64,000 bases of DNA, taken from positions 13,935,679-13,999,678 of the forward strand of contig JBBMNZ010000002.1 in NCBI GenBank assembly GCA_037954325.1. Reading direction: 5' to 3'. The notes beneath the pieces are model-generated. The model was given only the letters and a program-made list of their open reading frames with translations. It searched no databases and had not been told where the DNA came from. This stretch comes from Fistularia commersonii. Its lineage: Eukaryota > Chordata > Actinopteri > Syngnathiformes > Fistulariidae. The number at the start of each line of letters is the position of its first letter. Within the stretch, counting starts at the first letter, position 1. The translations under genes and the position numbers were made by a program. Below, one piece after another: positions 38,105 to 47,983 of this stretch.

Positions 38105-38310
38105 TATTATACTTTGTCATCCCTTGCTGGAAAATATTTCTCTGTATTTAACCCATCATGAATGAACCAAAACAGTTCAGAGCCACATAGTACCTGCTTG
38201 GGGTTCAGTGTCTTGCTCAACAACACTTTGACAGGCTTGTAGGGACTGCAGGAATCAAACAAGGAATGTTTGGTTCCAAAGACAACCACTCTAACCTACT
38301 GTGCCCATAT
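38105..38310 (-). mobile_element. tRNA-derived SINE
   Basis: Minus strand: GGCACAGTAGGTTAGAGTGG (A box), TTTGATTCCTGCAG (B box) and GAGCAAGACACTGAACCCCA body. Same family as the other SINEs here. Confidence 0.75.
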
Positions 38311-39029
38311 ATAGCTGTATGTCAAATAGGCTTGTATGTATAGTCAATCACTCAATCTTGTGTAGCTACACCAGTTTTCAACAGTTTCGCTGTCCTTCAA
38401 CACCCTCTCAGACTAAAAAAAAGGCCACCTTATCACTTTCCTCTCCTGGTAGAACTCCTTTACAACTACCCCAAGACTACTGGTAGCTATGAAAAATGAA
38501 GAGAATTTGTCTAGGAATTCTGGAGTGATGCACTTACTGGGGTTTGTTTTCATCTTGGTGTGTCCCCTGGGCTTTGGAGATTATTCATCTCACAGACTTT
38601 GGTGAGATGAATTATCTACTGCGGCTTCACCAGCTTCTTTTTCACATCAGTCAAGCAGACATGGAGACACCAATCTATGTCAGCAGGGTCCTGTATGGCT
38701 TCTACTGATCGTTGCACCGTCAAGCCCGCATGTTTTTGGACAACAAAGCATTCTCAGTCATAAGATCAATCATGTATGAATCCATTTGATAGAGTTTCTT
38801 GTTGTCTCTTGGTCGTGACATCCTTCTTCCTGTTGGCCTTGGATAACATGAGTGATAACACGTCCAGCTTTAGGTCCATAAGGATCTCCATCATTGTACC
38901 ATTTTTCTATGGACGATTGCAGAGTTGTTTTGAACTCTATTACCATTCTTATGGAAATAATTATTGTATTATCCTCATTTGTAAAAGTACTGTCTTGTTT
39001 ACCAAAGGACCATCAGCTCTAACATTAAT

Positions 39030-40650
39030 GATAATGTCCTGTTTTGCTGACCTTTGTTTTGGAGCTAGACAATGCTGCCCCACAGCTTTACAATAACTTA
39101 GTTAGAAAGTTACTTGCAGTGCTCTTACCTGTCTTTCCCAATCAAAAGCGGTGGATGGATAACACAGTGAGGCCCCTGCTTAAAAGCTGGGATGCAGCCG
39201 ATACAGCAGGCAACAGGCTAGCCTATGGAGGGGCTCGGAAAGATCTGAAAAAGGGTATACAGCTGCCGAAAAAGATAGAGGCAGTGCATTGGGGAGTACT
39301 TCAACAACAATAACCCAAGCTATATGTGGAAAGGCATCTCAATGACTGCTGTCCCCTTGCTTGAACCCCAGTGATCATGAAGTGCTTCAAGAGGATCTTC
39401 CTCATGCACATCAAGAACACCAGCCTTGTTGGGCTGGACAGCCTACAGTTCACCTACGGGGAGAACTGTTCTATGGAGGATGCTGTCTCACTAGCACCTC
39501 AGACAGCCCTGTCTCACCTTCAGCAACCTAACACCTATGTTAGGATGCTATTTGTGGACTTTAGCTCTGCCATAAACACCATCCTCCTGGACAAGCTGAC
39601 CATGAAGCTGCTGGGATTGTCTGCATGACTATGTTCCTGGATCAAAGACTTTTTCGCCAACCAGCTACAAATGGTGAGAACGGGGGCCTCCACATCTTCC
39701 TCACTGAGCCTGAACACTAGCATGTTGCAGGGTTATGTCCTCAGCCCTGTCATCTTCACCCATATCACATAAATCTGTTCTGGATCATCCTGAACACTAG
39801 CAAGACCGAGGAGATTGCACTGGATTACAAGAGGTCCAGGAATACGGAATACACTCGCCTCTGCATACTTTGGGAGAAGGTAGAGAGTGTAGATAACCCC
39901 CGGCTCCTGGGTATCAACATTACATCCGACCTGCCTTGGGCTGTGAATATTTCACACCTGGTGAAGAAGGCCTAGCAGCAACTCTTTTTCCCCAGGAAGC
40001 TGAGGTGAGCTGGGCTCTCTTCCTAGTTGCTCACAAACTTTTACATTTTGTATGGCAGCTGCACAGCACGAGACAGAAAGGAGATGGGCTGAGTTGTGGG
40101 AACAGCACGGCGCTTGTGGGCTGCCTCCTTCAAGATCTGGGCTCAATCTATGCTGCCCAGAATCAGAGAAAGGCCTGACTCATTGCAATGGATCCCACCC
40201 ATCTACCATATCCATCAGGAAAGCAGTGCAGGAGCATCAAAACCAGCACATCATGGCTGAGAGACAGCTTCTTTCCTAGAACAGTGCTTAGACAAAAAAA
40301 CACGATGCCCCTGTTGACAAAAACTCAGACGTCCAACCCTGTAAAGATATCACACACCTAAAACATCCTATACCCTTGGACTAGCAATAAGCTGCACTTT
40401 AATTACGTTATATTACATTACCATCCTGCTGCTCCCATCTATTTCTAATCTATTCTACTCAAATGTGTATATACAATTTCTATTTGTATATACTATTTAT
40501 ACCTATATACTATGTCTATTGTATATACCATGTCCGCTCCTGTGTACATACTATCCTTATTTATACTCTCGTGCCTCTTTTTTATGCATACTCCGAGCCG
40601 AGAGTTCTCAACAAAATTTCATTATGCTTGCACAACGACAATCAAAAATC
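39030..40650 (+). mobile_element. Rex1-like LINE, degenerate
   Basis: Plus-strand pieces in changing frames: MKCFKRIFLMHIKNTSL, LDSLQFTYGENCSMEDAVS and NTYVRMLFVDFSSAINTI, the RT region of CR1/Rex1 type (usual LQFAYRPNRSTDDA ... YVRMLFIDYSSAFNTI). The end AACAAAATTTCATTATGCTT with a following AATCAAAAATCTT is a Rex1-like 3' end. Inactive. Confidence 0.85.
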
Positions 40651-42946
40651 TTTACTCTTGAGTTAAGTCTTGAGTCTTTTCATTTGGAGATAATGTTACT
40701 CCTAATGTTGTCCTATTGTCTAAAACTGTAAGATGAGCTGTTACTATCTACGAGGAACCCAGCTTTTAAGAAACATTTTTAGCATTTGACATCAAAAGAC
40801 TATAGCTTCTGTCTCCAGTTTTCAATTTTCTGGCATTATGATTCACAGTTAAGGCAACATAATTGTTAAAGCTACCGCATCACAGATAAACATGTTGAAA
40901 CAGCCAATTATTCTCTCGCTCCTCAAAGTTCCTGTTCAAGAGGCCAATCATTAATTTCAGGAAAAATAACCTATTTAAACATAACGTTCTGTAACTCGTT
41001 CCAAATGAAGAAAACTAGAAGTATGTGGTGATATGCTCAGGATTCAGCCCTTGATATAGACGTCACTAATGCAGCGTGTTGGATTCCCTGTAACTGTCTG
41101 ACAGAAGAATTTGACAGAATGTTAAACAAACATAGAGCAGAAGCTGCTGAGATTTAAAATCCTTGCTCTTGGATTTGAAATGAAAGGTGATGAAGGTACG
41201 ATGCAAAGCAGAACAGTAGAACAAAAGAAAAAGTGCTTAAGCCAGTTATAATACCATACTGTATATACAGTCCACTACTCTCTGAGACAGATTGGACTTC
41301 TGATGCTGCTATTGTGCACAACACACAACAGTGACTCACAGTCACCACGTAGGGCACTATGCAACAAAAACAGACAACTCTTTGTTCAGATGCTTACAAA
41401 TTATTCCTTTTAGAGCTTAATCCAAACAAGCAATTGGTAAACGATCAGCAAAATGTGTGAGTGCATTTTACAGAATCTATTAACTGCACAGTCCAGATAG
41501 AATTCATTATAGCCAGTATGTATATGAAAGGGGTAGTAAAAAGTAAAAGTGGAATGAGGAGATATTTAAAGCTCCTAGAAGAGGGTGGTTGGGGTATCAT
41601 CAATTATTTTGGGTTTGCTAAATATGTACCCTTAACAAACGCTGGACAGACTAGGATACCTCATCTTTGTTCTCAGTCATGGAACCTCCAGCATTCAGTA
41701 CAAGTTAAAATATGTTAAACCCTGAACAATATGGAAATTTGACCATTATATTTCAATATTCGTCAATGATATAATCTTTTTTGTAGATCTATCCAGGAGT
41801 ACTCTAATATCCACATGAATAATAGTTTAATTTTGTGTCTTTTAAACTAGTTCACCATATACAGTTGTGATTGTAGCCTACTATGGAGCAGATTCTTAGA
41901 TAATGTTTATTTAAATGATATGAATTTATCTTGTTGCATCGTAACTTTTGCCTCAATACTGTGAAAACAGAATTTTCTGTGTTGCAAAACAGTCTAACTA
42001 AAAAACCTATGCACACCAGTCCCTAATTTATACAGTAGCATACAAAGTCATCTTCTCAGATCCTGTATATGATTTCACTTTGGCATCTCTGAAGACTCGG
42101 TCCTCGGAAAAAACAACCTGACCTCAAGCGATTGATTTTGAGTAAAAGGTGACATGCATGTTTTTTTTTTTCCATCAAGCCTCTGTTCCTTCTCCACCCA
42201 AGAGGATTATCATCCATCAGTCTGTAAATGTTTCACATCACAATAAGCAACTTGTCAAGAGCAACAGCAGAGATGTGCATTATTGGCCATCCATCCAGCA
42301 ATCTGACACAAATCGCAGCTAAAACCTTTGAAGTCAGTGTTTTTACTCAACTCTGACCAAGCTGTTTCCACATTTTAAAGGCAAAAGATTTTTCCATACC
42401 TAGTACTTGAGTTGAAAATAAAGTCAAATCGAAAACTTGTTTGATCATATGTTGAACATTGTGAACAAGTTGATTTTAATGTTAGCATTAACAAGTATTG
42501 AAATAGCCCGTGAAATGTCTTGGCTGATATACATTTTATCTTTGAATATGGCTTTGGATTGTTACTGAGTAATTGCAAGCTTATTTTTTAATTGGTGCCA
42601 TGTCCACAGAGGATGTAAATCTTTGCACTGAACAGAGGGAAGTCAAATTTAGTATTTTTCTGAACCCTGAGCAGCTCCCTGCATTCTCTCCCTGCATTTT
42701 CTCGTAAGTTAAGTTATGGTAGCCGCTGAACAATCAAAAAAAACCTTATGGACTTCACAGTTTTATAGGCTGAGATGAAATTCATTATGTAGAGTTGAGG
42801 TAGGCTAGACTGACTGGATTCATTTTTCACATACATCACATTTGGTCATTTTAGCAAATTCATTTAATATCATAATTATTATTAGCAGCAGTGAAATCTG
42901 ACATGAGAATCCATCAGCACTTCCATGGATTTTCTTTTGGCTGCGG
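40651..42946. other. Intergenic, nothing recognised
   Basis: Between the Rex1-like copy and the PDZ terminal exon; AT-rich. No mlip first exon or promoter could be identified with confidence. An ATTAAA near 42862-42867 (minus) is a possible poly(A) signal for the PDZ form. Confidence 0.5.
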
Positions 42947-43099
42947 TCAAGGTGGGTAGAAAGCACTGTCGTAACAGTCAGATTGTAGTTGTCTGTCAGG
43001 AATGTCAGATTCATGTGGCGGCTCCTTGTTGGGGCTGTGTGTCAAGAACTCAACATCTTCATCTGAGGTAGAGGGATGAGTGAGGATGATCCGTGGGAT
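42947..43099 (-). CDS. PDZ block terminal exon
   Basis: 50 codons plus TGA: IPRIILTHPSTSDEDVEFL, an acidic Ser/Pro/Glu-rich middle, and the end CYDSAFYPP. Acceptor CACTTCACAG. There is no second PDZ after it, so Scribble PDZ2-4 equivalents are absent from the window. An ATTAAA at about 42.86 kb on the minus strand could be the poly(A) signal. Confidence 0.7.
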   Translation of the reverse strand: MPRIILTHPSTSDEDVEFLTHSPNKEPPHESDIPDRQLQSDCYDSAFYPP

Positions 43100-45389
43100 C
43101 TGTGAAGTGATTGCCAGAGAGGGAAACCGTGTTGAAAGAATAAATAGGTGCATGAAAAGATTATCTTTAATTATCTATTTTCAGCTCTTTTGATGAACAT
43201 AAAAGCACAAGTTTCAGGATCTGATCTGTGTACACCAAATTAAATGATTGTAAAGGATGAGCCTTACTGGCATTGTGTGTTTCACAGCTTGAAGTAGGTC
43301 ACTTTTCATCAACACTTCCGCCCCCAGGTGAGACAAGGGCCTATTCAGGCTACTTTCCAAATCATGCTGGAAAAGAAAGATATGATAAGAGAAAATGAGT
43401 AAGGAAAGGCTGCGAGAAAGACATCATAGTTGTTTTGAAGTTGTAATCCAAAATTGGTTTGATAACCACTGAAAAGCAATGGTAATACTTGTGAGTAAGT
43501 GCTTTGTGATAATTCTGAGATTTAAAAAAACTAACCACAATGCCATTGCCATTGCAGGCTGCCTCAATCATCATGGACAAACAATCGTCTACACACTCCC
43601 CCTTCTGTTGTGTGCTTCTTTGATCATAACTGTCTTGGGTGCAAAGCTGACAGTTTGTCATGTCCTGATTATACTGTGGCTCATCCAGAACGCAGATCTC
43701 ATTCAAATGCAACCACTCCCTTTGCACCTTCATCTTGATGCAGCTCCCAGCATTTCGTAATGCGCTGACAGCCTCGAGGTGGGTTGCTCCCTGCATGTTG
43801 AGGCCATTGACCTATATGGTTACATTATGTTGAATAAGAGCAGGAGTGGCTAAGACAAATCATGCATAAGTGCAGATTCACTGAGAATGTGTATTCCCAA
43901 TAAATCCAGCAGTATCATCATTGGCATGAATGTGAGCATTATATTGGAGTTTGCATTGGTGTTCCCTTTTGTCAATGAAAAAAAATCACAGTTCATAATG
44001 GCTTTACCACAGAGGGGAGCTGCTGAGACCAATCCACCTATATAATAATGCCCTCTCTTGGCCAGTGGTAGAACACCATAAAAGGTGATTTTTGTCAATG
44101 GTAACCTTTACTAACGATAATAGTTTAAATGCACAAATAAAGTTGCTGTTGTAAATGTTCCATAAAAAATGTTTCTCTTACCTCTAGCAATCTATCACCG
44201 ATGCGGAGTCCGGCTCTTTCTGAGGGCCCCCCTTTTGTGACTCTGGAAATAAAAATACCCTGAAAGGAAGTACATATACATACTCCCCTCAATAAAAGCT
44301 ATTATAAAATTTGCTAAGCATTTTTCACTACAGGTTTGATCATTTGCATGAATGAGCAGAGCACAAATACAGATGTCATTTGGCAATTTAGCATAAAGAG
44401 ATTGATGACCTAGAAGGGTCTGTGAGATTTCTTGATCTTACACACTGTAAGTTACCTCATCATGGTCTCTGTAAGGCAAGGAGCCCTTCCCACCAGCAAT
44501 GCTGATGCCCAGACTACCCCTCTGGCCAGATACTTTGACCTGTAACTTAAAAGACATACTTTATGTAGTTTTAAGGTAACATCAGATATTTTCAGTCACA
44601 TCCTTGCCATTTTACAATGTAAAACACCACGGACACAATTTGGCATTTAAGAGAGATATAGGGCATTTACTCTTAATGGCACTTGGGAGATGGAGGATTC
44701 CCCTTTAGGAGAGGTCTTCTCTGTCTGCAAAGGTTTCAGATGGCTTGTGAAGGGGGAAATCCTTGAGAAGTTATCAAGGTCACCAAGGAGACTGGACCCT
44801 GCATTAGCAGCCTTGTGTAGCTGAAATTTCTTTCCCTCAGGAGTGGTACCTCTCTGGTAAGAAGCCCAGCACGGAGAGCTATCACACTCTGACAACTTGC
44901 CTGCTGCAGCCTGCTGATAAGAAATGATGCCAAGCTTTTATGTTCAATAATTCTTGATATTTACTTTGAACTCACACTTGGGAGAGTGCAAAACATAAAA
45001 CATTTGTCCCAACTGAAGTAAAAAAAAATCTTCTATCTCCATATAATGTTTCTCAGCACATCATTTTGAACCACATAGAAACATAAGAATCCTGTTTAGG
45101 ACCACACTTCATGCAAATCATAGAACAAAACTATACCGACATCAAGGCAGCAACATACCAAAACTAGAAAACAAACCTGCATGAGTTGCTTTATTTCCTC
45201 AGTTTCCTCTTTTTCTGTGTGGTGATCACTCATACTGTCACTGGTTGGCAACTGTTGGAGGCTCCCTTGTGGACTTTCTTTGGTTGCCACCCAGCTAAAG
45301 CCAGGAAATGCCCTGTTTTGGCCACTGGTCCTGAGGGATGGGTTAGTATGGGGATTTCTACTCTCCTGAAGATAGTCAGAAGATAGCAC
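42947..45389 (-). CDS. PDZ-encoding exon block downstream of lrrc1; probable alternative 3' end of lrrc1
   Basis: Seven minus-strand exons, all starting and ending in phase 0, give 381 codons and a TGA. Order: about 150 low-complexity linker residues, a PDZ domain (SLGISIAGGKGS, DEGIFISRV, RAGLRIGDRLLEVNG, EAVSALRNAG), a Cys-rich stretch, and a tail ending DSAFYPP. PDZ residues and intron positions (after DE and after LLE) resemble Scribble PDZ1. The carboxylate-binding loop is SLGI and helix B starts with His (ATHLEAV), which predicts class I ligands. The block has an acceptor but no start codon or promoter, so it needs an upstream phase-0 donor; lrrc1 exon 13 offers one 3.4 kb away. Splicing would give a LAP protein of about 860 residues (LRR plus one PDZ, like LET-413). 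It could instead be an untranscribed relic, but seven intact exons argue against that. Confidence 0.8.
43268..43366 (-). CDS. PDZ block exon 6
   Basis: 33 codons: HDLESSLNRPLSHLGAEVL then KSDLLQAVKHTMP. Acceptor TCTTTTCCAG, donor CCA|GTAAGG. Possibly helical; no domain recognised. Confidence 0.72.
43536..43811 (-). CDS. PDZ block exon 5 (PDZ helix B and Cys-rich region)
   Basis: 92 codons starting VNGLNMQGATHLEAVSAL, finishing the PDZ with IKMKVQRE, then a stretch with about seven cysteines ending EAACNGNGIV. Acceptor ACCATATAG, donor GTG|GTTAGT. The His opening helix B is the class I specificity residue. Confidence 0.85.
44182..44259 (-). CDS. PDZ block exon 4 (PDZ beta3-beta4)
   Basis: 26 codons: GIFISRVTKGGPSERAGLR then IGDRLLE. 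Acceptor CTTTCAG, donor GAG|GTAAGA. Exon borders fall at the same PDZ positions as I expect for Scribble PDZ1. Confidence 0.92.
44456..44539 (-). CDS. PDZ block exon 3 (PDZ beta1-beta2, SLGI loop)
   Basis: 28 codons reading VKVSGQRGSLGISIAGGKG then SLPYRDHDE. GISIAGGKGS followed by PY and DE is the Scribble PDZ1 pattern. Acceptor AAGTTACAG, donor GAG|GTAACT. Confidence 0.9.
44671..44913 (-). CDS. PDZ block exon 2 (linker and first PDZ strand)
   Basis: 81 codons from QAAAGKLSECDSS to ISQVPLR. The last residues lead into the first PDZ strand of the next exon. Acceptor TTCTTATCAG with a tandem CAG, donor AGA|GTAAAT. Confidence 0.72.
45177..45389 (-). CDS. PDZ block exon 1 (linker)
   Basis: 71 codons, Ser/Gln/Glu-rich, starting VLSSDYLQESRNPHT and ending EETEEIKQLMQ. 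Acceptor TTTAACAACAG, donor CAG|GTTTGT. Phase 0-0. No domain recognised; its place between LRR and PDZ suggests a disordered linker. Confidence 0.65.
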
Positions 45390-47299
45390 CTGTTGTTAAA
45401 AATTAATGTCACCATATTAATTTGAAAATCAACAACACCCATGTCAAAGAAAATGTGGATAATTTCATCCATCACTGCAGGGTATATTTTCTTATGAAAC
45501 TGAGGTACATCATGCACAACATATCAACATGTAAATCGGAGAAGCTGATTAGGTATGAAACAGTGATTCATTTGGCTGTGTATTTTTGTGCATCAGGAGT
45601 CACTAGAGTTATCATGATGCATGAATTTCATCACCCTTTGTATTCAATTTGTCTGTTGACCAAGGCCAGTTTCCTTTGAGAAAAAAAAGCACTATATAAG
45701 CCAGGAAAGTGAAAATCTAGATACCAGAACCTGTCCAAGAGAACAACCCATTAGCCACTTATTACTACTGCTATATGTCTCACGATATTGATGTGAATCT
45801 TTTTTGGTTTTTAGTTGTTGAGAAAAACTACGTTTGTGAATACCTCTATGGAAAAATCAACTCCAGCACAGCTAGTGATACCATTTGATACTGGATAAGA
45901 TTTTGTGTAAATAATGGAGTTTGAATCAACACAAGGCTCCCTGGCTGCCCCTCTAGTAAAGTGTTTTTGCATCTGTATCAGTGACACAACAATTTCAAAA
46001 CCTCAAAGACCTCAGTAAGTCTGAGTGCTATTGTTCCAAGCCTTGTACTGATTGTCTCATTTTTTATTTTGAGACAACCCCTTTATTAGTCACATAGTTT
46101 CAATTGATTCCTATTTTATAAGGTATATACAGACCAGACACTACATCGCCCGAAACCCACATTAACATCTTCACCATCAAGAAAAGCATTACCTTTCTTA
46201 AAATAACCAAATATCACAAACAGGCTGTATTATCTGTATACTGAAAGCATGCCGGCATCAGTACAGCATTTAGCACATGCAGGGTACACAAGTCAACAAT
46301 GACACATGCTAACAAAGCATTACAGACAGCTGGAATGACATAAAAAGCAAAAGGAGGGGCCAGAGAAGGACACATTTGATTGCCTGTTTAGTTAGTCAGT
46401 TTCAGCCTAAGACAATTTTTGATGTATTATGGAGAAGCACAAAATAATATTTATTTAAATCCCTCATCAAAGGTCGTTCAGATATATTATGTTCCGGTCA
46501 AATTTGGTTTATTAAAGCCAGAAAGTGTATGATATTCATTGAACTCAACAGGCCATTAGTCAAAGGAATGACAAACATGATTCTTAGTGTTGCACTCATT
46601 TTATTGATCAGTGGTTAAATCTCATTCAAATCTCAAGGCTCAGTGCCTCTTTGAGATCCCGTTTGTGCAGTTTTGATCAGAACATAATTAAAAACATAAA
46701 AACAACATGAACCAGTTTCCCTGGTCCACTTTTTTGCAAATCAATTTAACAACAAAATAATACAATTTATTATGTACCATATAAAAGAATACGATTTGTG
46801 AAATACTGAGAAGTGCATTTAAGAGGAACTTCTAACTGTATTTTTAAAAAGGATGCCACCCTTGTGGTACGAACCGCATTATCACCAAACCTCCATTGAT
46901 TATTCTGTACAGTACTCTTTGTTGTGGGGAGGCGGGCTGTCATAAAAAATACAGCCGCTTTTGGCATCTATTTGAAAACAAAACAAATCATAAAAGCAGT
47001 AAAGCACAGTAGACATAAATAAGATGGCATTATTATTCCTGTGTAATGATTGTGTGGATGAGTAAAGTCTGATAAGCAGGACTTAAATTCCAAACCATAT
47101 ACATTATTATCATTAGCGGGTCTAATTATAACCGAGAGTATCTACAAATGAACAAAAAAGGCTTCAAGATTGCCTTGGAAACCCAGTCATTTTATATGGA
47201 TTGAATAAGACATTAATATCTGGGTTTTGTTCATTATTTTGATTTAGAATGGAAAAAAAATATTAATATGTAAATGAAAATGAAATCTGCTATACACTC
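45390..47299. other. Gap between lrrc1 short 3' end and PDZ block
   Basis: AT-rich. One 65-codon minus ORF (46770-46967) starts directly after an acceptor-like CAAATAG|ATG, but has no good donor and no recognised domain. No other exon candidate was seen. Confidence 0.5.
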
Positions 47300-47305
47300 T
47301 TTATT
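47300..47305 (-). terminator. AATAAA poly(A) signal, lrrc1 short form
   Basis: The minus strand reads AATAAA about 520 bases after the Lano stop, in an AT-rich tract. This is the first canonical signal and would end the PDZ-less transcript before the PDZ exons. Confidence 0.55.
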
Positions 47306-47824
47306 TACATCTGAGCTGCCAAAAAGTACAAAAGTATTAATATTCACAAAAGACTATACAATTATCTTTAATCAGTAGGTCCAAAAATTCCTGCTTTGTA
47401 TGCCCCAAAAATAAAAAGAAATAGTCACCCAGTGTTTTTAAAAAACAGCTTTAGAACAAATAAAGAGAACATTTACAAAGTTTGCACCACTTTATAGAGA
47501 TGTAGAACAATAGTGCAACTACCTAATGCGTATTTTTAAAAGAGGCTTTTAAAAAAGTAATAAAACTTTTAAATATTTTAAAATGATCTCCTCTGCAGGT
47601 TATTGCTGACGATATACAGAACAAGAAGGCACAGCGGCTCTAGTAGGCTGAGTCGAGCCCATTTTACACAGGATATAAGATGGATTAAGGTTACCGGCAT
47701 CCCAGGGTTTAATAAGAGGAAGGGTAGGCCACACTGGGGTTGTAGGTAAAAGAAAACAAGAGCTGCAGGGTTGTGCGGGATGACATGGTGAGACACAGGA
47801 GGTAAAAACATCTCTGAGGTAAAG
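47306..47824 (-). other. lrrc1: lrrc1 3' untranslated region (predicted)
   Basis: The stretch between the Lano stop codon and the first AATAAA on the minus strand. AT-rich with no coding signal. The true end depends on which poly(A) signal is used. Confidence 0.6.
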
Positions 47825-47983
47825 TCACACAGATGTAGTCACTCTGTCTGCAGCATTATTGACCTCATTTTTGTTGGAGTCCAGGCCTTTGGCAGCATTC
47901 AGGTCATTGCGGAGATTCTCTACTGCTTTCTTCATTGATTTTAGCTCACCTGGGTGAGGTGTTGCACGGCGAAGTAGTGTTCC
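47825..47983 (-). CDS. lrrc1: lrrc1 exon 14, Lano terminal exon
   Basis: Reads GTLLRRATPHPGELKSMKK, continues through KGLDSNKNEV and ends RVTTSV then TGA: 52 codons plus stop. The last residues are a class I PDZ ligand. Acceptor TGTATACAG. In-exon donor-like sites CAG|GTGAGC (phase 1) and GAG|GTCAAT (phase 0, at 47862-47863) lie upstream of the stop. Confidence 0.95.
   Translation of the reverse strand, partial: GTLLRRATPHPGELKSMKKAVENLRNDLNAAKGLDSNKNEVNNAADRVTTSV

Noticed and set aside
37904..38161. ORF with a long poly-Arg run
   Set aside because: It is the GAA tail of a LINE read in one frame.
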